NCBI GenBank assembly: GCA_964035795.1
Contig: OZ038320.1
Location: 11,630,118 to 11,694,117, forward strand
Source: Pterobdella sp. o SKG-2022
Lineage: Eukaryota > Annelida > Clitellata > Hirudinida > Piscicolidae
Reading direction: 5' to 3'
DNA: 64,000 nt
This document shows, in pieces, positions 24,850 to 35,934 of this stretch; position 1 is the first letter of the stretch, and each line of letters begins with the position of its first letter. The notes under the pieces are model-generated. The model did no database searches. It was given only the letters and a program-made list of their open reading frames with translations, and was not told the origin of the DNA. The position numbers were made by a program, and so were the translations under genes.

Positions 24850-26480
24850 GACATTTACAAAACCAAGATTGGAACGAAGCGGTTGAAATGGCTATTGAAT
24901 GCTGAAAATTTAAAAATATAAAAAGCAAGTCTGCTTAGAACCGTTCTTGTTTTTAGAAATTACTCTAAAGCCTCTGGCATAGTTTGGGAGATGCTTTATG
25001 ATGGTGAAATGGGTTTATTACTGGCTGGCAAATCAGCTAACGTGGATCAATAAGCACAAAGGGAAAGTGAAACAGTAATACCAAAATAAAGAGTCTCAAA
25101 GAAGCGGTTGTTTCTCTTTTGCTGATATTAATAAAAAAAGAAAATGACTCCAAGTAAAGCTATCAAGACAAAAATGATTCTCACATTAAGTGCAAAAAAA
25201 ATTTATGCATGTCTAAAATAATTTTTCAAAAATTTTAAAACAGCATGAAAGAAATCTTAGAAAGGTCTTGGCTAGGAAAGAAGTATAACACATGTGGATT
25301 GACGATGAGCTTCAATGAAACATTATGTGGAATCGTTGTCTTCACTAGAAAACTAAACAAACTCTCAGTCTTTTTCGCTATTTCGACCGGCAGCTGATGC
25401 TCTTGTCAAGTGAGAATAAAAGCATTTTTGAAGTTTGCTAGTATCATACAAAAAATTGTCTTTTGAAAAAAACCCACGTAGTGAATGAAAACTTGTTAGT
25501 GTTAATCCGTTTTTTATCTTTTCATCCATCATCGACTTCCAGAAAAACTATGAGAATGATGTATTTCCACTTTTGTACAGATTATGAAGTGAGATGCCAA
25601 ATAACCTTTATTTAGGGTTCCATCGTTGTGGCATTACCCGTAAAGGCTGAAAAATTTGGAAACAAGGGATGGTATCAAATTTGATTTTCATTATTAGACA
25701 GGCACAGCAACCATGACGAAGGATACACTGGCATGAGTGAACACAAAGAATTTGTGATACCAAAAATGTGATCTCAGAAATATGAAAAAAAAAACGTTTT
25801 GATAAAAAAAGCAAAAGATTTTGAGCTGATTTTATAGCATGCAACACTAAAAAACATTGCACTGACTTGTTGAAACAAATCGAGTAATCATCACTGTATT
25901 CCGAAAATGCGGCATCAACAAAGAGACGTCAAAACGGACCTCATATGCGTCTCTTAAATCTACTTTCTTTCAGATATAGATACATTTTCTAGTTACTTTA
26001 TAAATACAGTTTGAATTCAAGGAAAGTTGCAAGCTTTTTTTGGACCTTTGTAATGTTATCCACCAAACTCTTTTTCTCAAACTTTCCGGACTTTTTTCTC
26101 TATAACAACAGCTTGACGTGATTCAGAAAGTTCACGTGTGGCATTGTGAAAAATTTTTTAGATGAAGAAAAATATGCAATCAACAGATCGTATGAAGGCT
26201 CTGTCGTTATAAGCTAGCAACAGCAGTTGTAACATTGACTTATCTAGCAGCAGATGATGCAGAAATAGGCAAATTAAGCAGCAACAGTTGTTATTACGAG
26301 TAAAAAACAACAAACAAATTAGAAAAACTTTTATTTTGTAGATGAAACATTGTGAAAGTGAATTTTTTTAAAATTTTTCAAATGCTTCATTACTTTGATT
26401 TTAAACTTATTGGGAGAGAAGTTTCAATAAGTATGGTTTTTATTAGGAATAAAATGTGTTCAAAATTCTGGTTACATAAT
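24850..26480. other. Intergenic stretch between D and C
   Basis: No gene seen. A plus-strand region near 25620-25770 has a faint LINE look, but I could not place a motif with confidence. Confidence 0.3.
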
Positions 26481-26490
26481 TTAAAATTCA

Positions 26491-29400
26491 TCAGAATTTA
26501 ACACAAATAAAGTTTGTAGTTGTCAAACTGGGTCGAATATCGGATTTCGCATTAGAACATGATGGCTTAGAAAGCACTTTTGGCGATGTAGAAATGTCTT
26601 TTGTTTCGGTTTCCTTTCTCTTCGATTTCATTGTTAGTTGGTTTTCACTGTTCATCTTATTTGTTTTTTTGAGTTTTTCTAGTTAATTTTGAAATTTTAA
26701 TGAAAGGGTATAAAAGTTTTTGTAATTGAAGAAGGCTTTTATTACTTTCATTAAATAAATTGAACTTCAGTTGAAACGAAGCGTAACTTCGTTGAAAATA
26801 ATTAAGTTGCAACTAATTAAGAAATATCGAATAAATATCAATGAAACTTTGGGAATTATGGAAAATTTGTACAAAATATTTAAAATGTATTATCTGGACA
26901 TGATGTTCATGTATTCACAATACTTTTTATAATCTTTATGAAGTGAAAGAGCTCATTTCTCTTTTTCAAAAGTTGTTTCCCTTAAATTTTAATTTGGAGT
27001 TGTTCAATAATTCAATCTTTTTTCAAAGCTTGAGCTATCGAACTCATCAATTACGAATCGTCAACAATCTGAAACGTTTTTGTCCAAGACGAGAAAGCGA
27101 AAAGACATCTTTTTTTTGTTTAGTCTTAACTTTTGCAACATTTTCAAACAATTTTACCACAATATTTGTATAAATAAAATACCACATAAAAAAATATGGA
27201 GTTCAACAAATTAAAGGGAAGTGAAATATAAAAACTTATTTTGCAATGTAGAAAAAACTTTTTAAATTTGTGGCAAATCTTAAATGCCGCATGGAAACAG
27301 GTTGATAAAAAAAAATTCAATAAACCTTTTCTAGTTCTTTGCTTCCAGTTAAATCTACATTACATTTTAAGCAGGATGCCATTTTTGATGGGATGAATGA
27401 ATACCAATCTATGCACAGGCACTTATCTAACTCTTTAGTACGACCTGACAATTTAATTTTCAAAAATTTTAATATGAGCTAATAAAAAACAGTGATATAA
27501 TAATAGAAATTCAATACATTATTTACCAGTTATGAAGGAAACGACGATGCCCACAAACAAACAAACCACCATAGCAATCAGACCATAGTACATGTATGAT
27601 ACTTTGTATAGAACCAAAGGCTCAGTTGGTTTTCTTTGATTTTCAATAAATTAATTAAAAACTGTCTACTCAAAATTAAATTGAATTGAATCGAAAAAAG
27701 TTAAACTAGCCTTATGAGGGATGTTGTTACAGAAGCAGAAATAAGAGTATCCCTTGTGAAGTTTGCATCACATTTATCAGTACTTAAAGGTAACAAGGGA
27801 GCACTAACATGAGAAATAATAGCTCCCACAGCTATCCACGAAGCAATAATCAAACTGGTTAATAAGCCACTTACTGCTCCCTAAATATAAACATACGAGT
27901 TATCATTATAATTTTTTTTAATTTTTTGAACATCAAACATTTGGTCACTACCAGTGCTCCAAAATGAATGAAATATGAAATTTCATTATTGAGAAATGAA
28001 AAACGCTCTTTTCAAAATATGAGCTTTACTATTCCTAACAGTTTTTAGAATTTTTCAAAAAGTTTTTCTGGTATTTGTTACAAAAAAGTTTGTGTACAAT
28101 TTTTCATAAGGCCTAATGCACCAATCACAACAAGTGGAGTTTTTGTTTTCAAGTGCCACATTTTTTCTATTTTCATTTTGAGATTTTAACGCTTGGGAAC
28201 GCTAGTTACCGATATAATCGAGGTACAAAAAAAACTTTGTATGTCAGTTATTCAAAGCATGAGAGAAGCGAAAATCTAATAAGATTCAATTCATCTTAGT
28301 GTTTAATTCATTTTAGTTTTCAAAAAGTCTTTTTCATCGTTTGTCATTGGATAATTAAAAACTCATGACATCCATGTCATGGAGTACTATGTCGTATTTT
28401 GTGGCATAATCAGCGTTTTTAAAGTCTTTAAAAAGTGGTTGATACTTAAAATTTGAAAATTTTTGATTTTAAACTAGTGATCTAAGAGAAATGTTCATAA
28501 AACTACAATTATACAAAAAGTTCAAAAGCTGGTCACATCATACGAACCCAGAAGTTTGTAAAAGGAAAGAACATTCCCAATGTGATGACGCTAGTCATTG
28601 GTCCTCCAAGAAAGCCGAAGATGCTTAAAGCCATTTGAGAAACCACATTTCCAAAATATTGTGCCACAAACCCCAGAATCGTCACTAAGATTCCGTAACA
28701 AAGAACTGTTTAAATTAAATGTTGGGAAATCAACTTTATAAATTAAGGTGGTTTGTCCGAGAGTGGCAAAGATAATTAAACAATTTTAACGATTTATATA
28801 CAAATGAAGTTATAAGCGTACTCAAAATTCTTGACATAATTGTTTTTGTTTTTTCTTCAATTTCTTTTTTTGAACGCAATTTGAAAATGGGTATTAAAAA
28901 ATCCGTCAAGGTAACAGCTGATAAAGCATTCAAACTCCCAGACACAGAACTTCAATTGATCGAAAAAAAATTCACAAAATTGGATCGTTAAAACTCATTT
29001 TTTAAAGATTTTCAATAAAATTGACAGCTAAAAGACTAGAAAATATTATTGAATTCTTTAAAGTGATAAAAATTTCACTTGAAAACCTAAGGGCAGCGCT
29101 GAAAATGGCAGCCATAAACAAGCCAGGAAGACCGTTCAAATGTCCCAAAACGTCCATTACATACAGAGGTACAATCTATTTTCATGAACTTTCATATAAA
29201 CTTTTTAAATTTATCCAAAATCTTTCAACCTGATCTTGCTTGCTAATTTTCCCACCCATTAAAAGATCACACCCCTCATAGAAAGCGTATATGACTAGAC
29301 CTAGAATTGAGACCAGGGTGAGGAAGAACAACGTACTAAATCCTGTCATGTAGATAGCCCTTCAAAAATGATATAGAAAATAAAATATGTATAATTTAAA

Positions 29401-32400
29401 GGAATAGTTCATTCATCTTTTTAACTTTATCTTCTAAAAATCTCTGATATTGTTTTTCTAGCATCTGACTCTGGAAAGCTTTCTTCTGTTTCTTGATTTT
29501 TCAACTACTTTCAAGACTGTAGAATAATTACTTTCACTTCAACATCTTGACTTTTTATAGTATTTCTGGCTCTTTTTTTTCTTAGCTTACCTCTTATCTT
29601 TCTAATCGTCCTAGTGTTTCCATTAATAATTCATTTTTCCTCTCTCTGTTCTATGCAGTGGGTTTTAGAGAACAATCTCGGAACTCTTTTTACTTTTCAT
29701 ACCTCTAATCTTTTTTGCCAGAATTAATCTTTCTCTTTCAAAAATCAGCTTTTTGCTGACGATACATATATCTCTTCTTCTTTCCCTTTATCTTCATTTT
29801 TTCTTTTTCTTTTAATCTAAAAACACTAATCTTGTCTCAATTCTATTTTTTCACAAAAGGACTTCATGCAGCTTGAACTCAAATCTTCAAAATTCATTTT
29901 TATCTATCTTTTTAAGTATAAATCTCTCCCCTCTTCTCTTTTTTACCTAACGAACCCTTCTGATTTTACTATTCATTCTTCTACCATTCGCAGTCTTGAA
30001 CTTCTTGATTTTTTTCTCTTTAAAACCTTAAATTTTTCTGTTGCTTCTTCTTGTTTTTTTTACCTCCATCGCATCAGACACCTTTTTTCCTGTCTTGATG
30101 ATGCCTCTCAAGATTTTTGTTCGCTCTCTTGCTTTCTCTCTCTGACCTTGACTACTGCAATTTTTTATACTATTATTTTTTTAAAGCTACATCTTTTTCT
30201 ATTACTAAAGTTTTCAACTTTCCTGCTTGTCTAGTTTCCCATACTCTTAAATACTTCCATATTTTTCCATCTCTTATTGATCTTTACTGGCTACCTCTTC
30301 ACTATCGTTCCTTATATAAAATCGGTACTTTTATGTACAGAAATTTTTTTTCTAACTCAGCTTCTTAGCTTTCTAACCTTATATTACTTTCTAAGCGTGT
30401 TGGCCTACGATCTTCTAGCTGATCTCAACTAGGCTAAATCTGCTATTTCTTTATCCTGTTTTTTTTCTTTGAAACTTTCTACCTCTTAATCATATATCAT
30501 CTTTTTTTCATACTATTTTTACTGAAAACTTTCATTTTCAAACAGTTCATAGCAGAGTGCCTCTAATCCATGCGTAAAGAGCGCTATATAAACTATTTTT
30601 TTCTTATATACTTCTACTCGTGATTGGCTCATTCAAGTCCCGAGCACCATCTTTCCCATTTCGCTAAGTCTGTGAATTTACATTTTCCATTCAGCAGATT
30701 TTTTTTCACTTTCACGTTCTCCACATTAGATGTCTAAATTCCCAAACTTGTCATAAAAACACCAAGCGTCACAACCCTTGAGTGTGTCAGCTTTGCGGTA
30801 AAAATCATTCGTCTGACTTCTGTTTTATGTTTTTTTTGCTATTGCCATCACCACGTCGCCACATCATTTTCTTGTCTGATTCATAAGCAACAAGTTTAAC
30901 ACAAGATGAGAAGTACGGCTTGGCAATCAAGGCCTGCGGTTTTCATAAATCCTCGAAACGCTTCTTTTTCTGGTGAAAACGGTTTTTTTAATTCACGTTC
31001 CTTTAATTTTTCTTACCAACATTTAATTATTTCATAATAGTCGAAAATTTCAATACTCCTAACTGCCACGATTCTGATAATCCGCTCGATATTTTTTATG
31101 CGAAAATCATTTGGTGCAACTTGTTAGCTTTTCAACTCACAAACTTGGCAATACTTTTGACCATGTTATCAAACCGATTATTTTCTCGTTTTATTTCAGA
31201 CCCAACCAGCATAGTACCTTGTATGACCTCACCTTTCACCTCATCGTGCCACTTCGGTCTTTTAAGAATCTAGATTTGGTCGCTTTTGAAAAAGAACTCA
31301 ACTTTATAAATGATTAACTTATTAATTGCCCAATTTATACAGCTGATGACTGTTAGGTTCATGAAATTGGTATAATAGGCTTTCATGCTTCATTACGCAC
31401 TCAATCTTTTTGCCCAGCTTGCATTCATACTTTAATCTTTCCGAAAAGCTTTTTTTCTCAAACGCCGTTTAGTTTTTTTGAACTATTTTCAATTAAAAAA
31501 TAGTAGATCCGAATATTATGTATTCCATCTATTGAGTTAATTAAAGCTGAATTAGTTTTATAAACATACATACTGTGTGCTGTTCTAGAATGCAACGGCT
31601 TGTAACGAAAAAAAGTTATCAAAAACAGATTCTAATTTAATTACTTTTGAGCTTCTTTCAGAGTTTTGACACTAATAAATTTTTGAATAGTTGTTTGCGA
31701 CGAAGCATACTGAGAGAAAATTATGAAGTTTCCACCGATAGCTTGGGTCCAAAAAGTAGTTCGGATAGTAGGGTCCAATCTGAAGCTATTGAGTTTTTTA
31801 GTATTAAAAATCTATCATTTCAATTCATTTCAAAAATAGATCAAACCAACTAATAGTTTTTTAAAATGAAAATAAACTTTGAGGGTCAGTTGAACAATAA
31901 TAGAAGTATAAAGTTACAGTAAATTATTACAAAAAAGTCTTAATAAATTTCAAATTTTAATAAAAATTTCAATAATCCATAACAAAATTAAATTTTTACT
32001 TGAAAATTTGAAAATAAAAATTATATTTAATATTCTCCGTAAAAATCTTATGTGTGTTTATTTAGTAAAAATTAAATTAACTTTCATGTTAGATTTATAA
32101 CTAATAAACTCGTGTAATATTTTAAAACTCACTCATTGAATATAATTCTGCCTCCATTTTTATTGATTTCCCATACTTTAGACATTCCTCCAGCTTTGAT
32201 AATTCCAAAGATTATGACAACTAATAAACTTGAAGCAGTTATAATCATTTGTATGAAATCATTCCAAACAGTGGCTTTCATTCCTCCCTAAGGGAGAATA
32301 AAACCCGTTGAATAAAAGAGGCAAAAAAAATCTAATTTAGTTAACACCAAAATTAATAAAAATTATATTCAAGAAAATAAAATATAAACAGAAAACCACA

Positions 32401-33328
32401 ACCATGAACGTGTAAAATGTGCACACCAGCCCACAAATGATTACTGAAGGTAACACGGGCAAGCCCGTAACTAAAATTTTTTGTTTATAATTTGATTGAA
32501 TTAATAATTTTGATAGAAAAATACCTTTAAAAATTTTGAACCCGAAAACGTAAATTGTTCCTTTTACCTTGTGCCAAGGCTAACGCAGGAGTATATAGAA
32601 CTACAGACATGTAAAGAAGCTATAATGATTTTTATAGTTGAGTATTAATTATTTTTCAGCTGAAAAGCTTCATAAATGACATAAAACTACTCACATTTTG
32701 AATGCAGAATGTAATCGAGCACAACGTTCTCACTAGCTTGTTGAATCTCATTTCCAAGTACTTGAAATTGATTTTTATTTACTATGTGCAAAATCTCAAA
32801 ACAAAATAATAAAATACCAAACTTTTGACTTAATCATTAGATAGATACAAATTTTTTCAATGAATTATCAAGTTTTTCAAAATCTTTAACTTTCAGTACA
32901 AAACTTAAATCTAAATACTTCATATGCACTGGTGATGTTGAGATTGTAGTAGATGGCAAGGTAGAAATGAGCACAAAAGGGCATGGAGATAAGATATGAT
33001 ATGCCTAAGAAGTAATACATAGTACCCCAGTTGTAGATCTGAGAATCAAAAAAACTATTTCTTTATTAATATTTTTTTTATTGATTTATTCAAAAATGCA
33101 AACCTCAACAGGAATAGAGAGAATGAAAATAGCAGACAGAGAAGAAGCTTGGAGAGAAAGCGCTACAACAAACCATGGTAAGTTTCCACCTCCGAACAGA
33201 AAGTTTTTTGAATTCATTTTTTTGCGGTCTAAAAAGCCGAATAAAACTCCAACAAAAGCAGAGATGACCAAAAATAAAGCAAATACCAGGTAGTCTACCC
33301 AGGTGAATCGGTTGTCTGTTTGATCCAT
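26491..33328 (-). CDS. SLC5 sodium/solute symporter, copy C (630 aa)
   Basis: Complete 15-exon gene on the minus strand: 33104-33328, 32919-33038, 32695-32760, 32568-32619, 32403-32470, 32133-32287, 31645-31785, 29230-29359, 29087-29175, 28822-28949, 28548-28705, 27711-27880, 27527-27633, 27326-27444, 26491-26655. Phases match A and B throughout. Exon 1 is nearly identical in protein to copy A, while exons 2-5 and the introns between them are identical to copy B over about 550 bp. The donor after exon 12 is GC (AAG then GCTAGT), as in A. The last exon uses an AAG acceptor and encodes a tail ending F-I-C-V-K-F. Intron 7 is 2.3 kb and holds two plus-strand LINE fragments. No premature stop found. 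Confidence 0.92.
29440..30605 (+). mobile_element. L2/CR1-like LINE 3' part in intron 7 of copy C
   Basis: Plus-strand frames contain LSDLDYCNFLYYYFF (the L-D-Y-C-N-S-L-L-Y box) at about 30140 and DLYWLPLHYRSLYKIG (the L-H-W-L-P-I-x-x-R box) near 30280-30320. The element ends with AGAGCGCTATATAAAC at about 30570, the standard L2-type 3' sequence. Pyrimidine-rich drift and frameshifts have destroyed it. It is antisense to the host gene. Confidence 0.75.
30640..31480 (+). mobile_element. LINE 5' part: ORF1 zinc knuckle and endonuclease fragment
   Basis: At about 30785-30830 the plus strand encodes VCQLCGKNHSSDFC, a CX2CX4HX4C gag-type knuckle. At 31111-31190 it reads LVSFSTHKLGNTFDHVI, which matches the L-V-x-x-P-T-x-x-x-G-N-T-L-D motif of LINE apurinic endonucleases. 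It is inside intron 7 of copy C, just beyond another LINE fragment of the same orientation. Confidence 0.6.
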
Positions 33329-33380
33329 TTGATAATTTGGACAAAACTACACTACGCAAAAATTATAACGACGTATGTCT

Positions 33381-33390
33381 ATTTTTATAG
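33381..33390 (-). promoter_or_regulatory. TATA-like box of transporter copy C
   Basis: Minus-strand CTATAAAAAT about 55 bp before the ATG at 33328. The position fits copies A and B although the flanking sequence differs. Confidence 0.4.
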
Positions 33391-33509
33391 GCTTCTTTAC
33401 ATTTGGACTTTTATTTGAAACGAGTTTTATTTTAGAAAATAAATGCGACAAGATGGTATACTTGAACAAATGAAATTTTAAAATAGAAATTATACAAATA
33501 TATTGAAAC

Positions 33510-33516
33510 TTAAGTG
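33510..33516 (+). promoter_or_regulatory. Candidate NK2-type site, copy C
   Basis: TTAAGTG in the context GAAACTTAAGTGTAG, similar to AAAACTCAAGTGTT of A and B, about 180 bp upstream of the ATG. Confidence 0.3.
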
Positions 33517-33599
33517 TAGATTTAATTTTATCGTAAGCTTTTTGCTTGGGAAACTTTTGAACAGGTACAAACGCTTGGTTATAAGTTATCATTTTAGAG

Positions 33600-34190
33600 A
33601 AGCTTTCTGTCTAATATTGATTCATAAAAAAGCTTACAGCCAAAAGTTAGGTTCATAAGAATTTACTTCAGTTTATTTATTGTAATAACTGACAATTAAA
33701 GGCATTTTTCATGTTTTTAAAAATTTAAAGATAAGTTTCTTGGAAAAAAAACGTTAGTTTTATAAAATTTCATGAAAAATATGAGAAAATGAATCAACTT
33801 TAATTAGAAAAAAGTTTGGTGGAAAAGTTGTGACTTTAGGTCTAAAGAAACTATCCAAAAATCATCAAGCCCCAAAGTTCATTTTATGGATGAAAAAGAA
33901 CCAAATCTTACATGAGCAAAATCGACTAAACCTGCTCTCATAACGCCAATTGTTTTATTTCACTCAATATTTACTCAACTACATCAAACTCTTAGTTTCT
34001 TTAAGTTCCGTGGATTTTAGAACCCATCCTAGCTTTTCTTCGATAAACTGTTTGACTTTGCATTTACCTTAATAAAGCCCCGTTATCTCATTGGTGTTAT
34101 TTAGTTAAGCTTTTTTGTAAGCACACCTCGCTTGAGTACCAAAAAAAGCGTCTTTTCTACATTTTTTTTGATAAGCCTTGAAAAAGTTGT
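33600..34190. other. Intergenic stretch upstream of copy C
   Basis: AT-rich; nothing recognised. Confidence 0.35.
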
Positions 34191-34199
34191 TTCTTAACA

Positions 34200-35240
34200 T
34201 TCATGTAATAATAATAATAATAATTTACGAGGCTTATTATAGTGATGTTTAACCCAGGGAGTTTTAAGATCACTTGATATTTGTAAAATATTCTAATATA
34301 ATAATAGGTTATAACAGCTTGATATTTAAAAAAAAACTAGTTTTCAGCTTCTTTTCAAAATTTTTCACTTTTTTGACCCTTCTTAAGCCTTCCGGCAAGC
34401 CGTTCCACAAACTTGGACCTTCAACCTCAAACCTACGCTTTCCAATACTAGACATTTTGGACTTAGGGACGTATAAATTGTTTGAGTCCGAAGATCTAAG
34501 CTTTCGCCTTTTAGGTATTTCAGAGATAGGTATGAGTCTTTCCGATGTATATTTTAGACCATATTCTAGCCTACATTTGAAAAGGATTTTTTTTTACAGT
34601 TTTTATCTTATTGTTAACGGCTTCACAAACAAAATTTTTCAAGCTTTTAAACGCTTGTATTTTCTTGCAATCAATTCTGAAAGAAATATCTCGCATCATA
34701 TTTTAGCATTAGTTGGGCTGTAAAATTGAAGAATAGTCATGTTAACATGCCATTTTCTCATTTTGATCTTGCCTGCTAGCTTTCACTATAATATGCTTTT
34801 TTGCACATTTTGCTAAGATGATGGCAACTCTTTTCTAGTATTGATTAGTTTTTTAAATATGCTATAACATTCTCCCTTGTAAAAGCTTCAGTTTTTCCAG
34901 TGTATTTTCATCTGCATTTATTTACGTTTATGAAATGCAGCATATATTTTTGCATCTTGGCGTGATCTAAGCCAGTCTTCAAAATTTAAAACTTTTCATA
35001 ACATTTTAAAACCAGTTCAAATTTTGCTTTTTATGCTATTTTCTTTTTTGCGGCTTTCACCAATGCCAGTCGAAAGTCTTCAGAGAAGTTTTTTAAATAT
35101 TTATTGTAAAATCTTTTTAGCCGTTTCTGTAACTTTATTTTTTTTTGGGTACAAGTTAGTTATTCTTTTGCTAAACCTCTAGCCTGCAAGATTTCGAACA
35201 TTATTAAGTCTAGCTTCTATCCTTGCTCTGCCTGGCATGG
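34200..35240 (-). mobile_element. L2/CR1-like LINE 3' part
   Basis: The minus strand at about 34450-34320 reads RRFEVEGPSLWNGLPEGLRR and then K-N-F-E-K-K-L-K-T-S, the usual S-L-W-N-x-L-P-x-x-L-R ending of these elements. It then runs to an (ATT)n tail at 34202-34225. The 5' part up to about 35240 is too worn to define. A 149-codon plus-strand frame over this region is antisense noise. Confidence 0.65.
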
Positions 35241-35251
35241 ATGGCCTTAGC

Positions 35252-35447
35252 AGAAGTAATAAATAAATAAATAAATAATTTTATTTATCTAGCGCCAAGG
35301 CAAGCAACTGAGGCGCACTGCTACAAATTTAATGTAGCGAAAACACACTGTAGAACAGTATGATTGTAATTGTTGACCCACGCGGGATCGAACCCGGTCA
35401 CTTCAGATAATTAGTCTAATGCTCAACCACTGAGCTATAGAGGCCAA
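35252..35447 (-). mobile_element. tRNA-Ile-derived SINE, copy 1
   Basis: The tRNA-like head (35445 down to about 35373) has an A box TAGCTCAGTGG, an anticodon arm with loop CTAATTA (anticodon AAT) and a B box GGTTCGATCC. It is followed by the body (GTGTGTTTTCGCTACATTAAA, then GCGCCTCAG) and an (ATTT)n tail at 35257-35280. A Pol III-transcribed retroposon, complete from head to tail. Confidence 0.85.
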
Positions 35448-35449
35448 TA

Positions 35450-35930
35450 AAGTAATGCTTCTGAAGTTATGAAAACCCGTTAACCATTTCAGCACTAACA
35501 GGACTATGAAACCGAACATGTTCAAGTAAGTTTCCAAAAAAAGAAAAATTAAAAAAGGTTGAAATGTTGCGCAGAAAGACCTATGGTTTGAGCAAAACTA
35601 TTTAACCATCTCTCATTATGCCCAAATAGTAATTTTTCAACTAAATTCTTCAGTTTTTGAACATATCGATTAAAAGACGACTTTTTCCAGTATTTCCTAA
35701 TCAAAAAAACTTTTATATTTGAAGGCCTGGTTTTGTTGAAAATGAATATTCGAAAAAGATTTATTTCAAAATTCTGTTAAATTTAAATAAGATAAAGTCT
35801 TAGTTTGCTATTTTTATTTTTGATATTTTTCTATTTTTTCATTTAATAAAACTACACTAAATAAATTGACAGCCATATTTATTCAATATTATATATAAAA
35901 CAACATAACAGATTAATTAAAAACAAACTC
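35450..35930. other. Downstream region of the orphan gene
   Basis: No gene or repeat seen. A minus-strand AATAAA near 35880 could be the polyadenylation signal of the gene ending at 35935. Confidence 0.35.
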
Positions 35931-35934
35931 AATG

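Noticed and set aside
29866..30368. Two overlapping plus-strand frames of 122 and 83 codons
   Set aside because: They are the decayed RT of an L2/CR1-like LINE in two frames (D-Y-C-N and L-Y-W-L-P boxes), not host genes.
34274..34723. A 149-codon plus-strand frame
   Set aside because: The opposite strand encodes the recognisable LINE ending P-S-L-W-N-G-L-P-E-G-L-R; the plus frame is its shadow.
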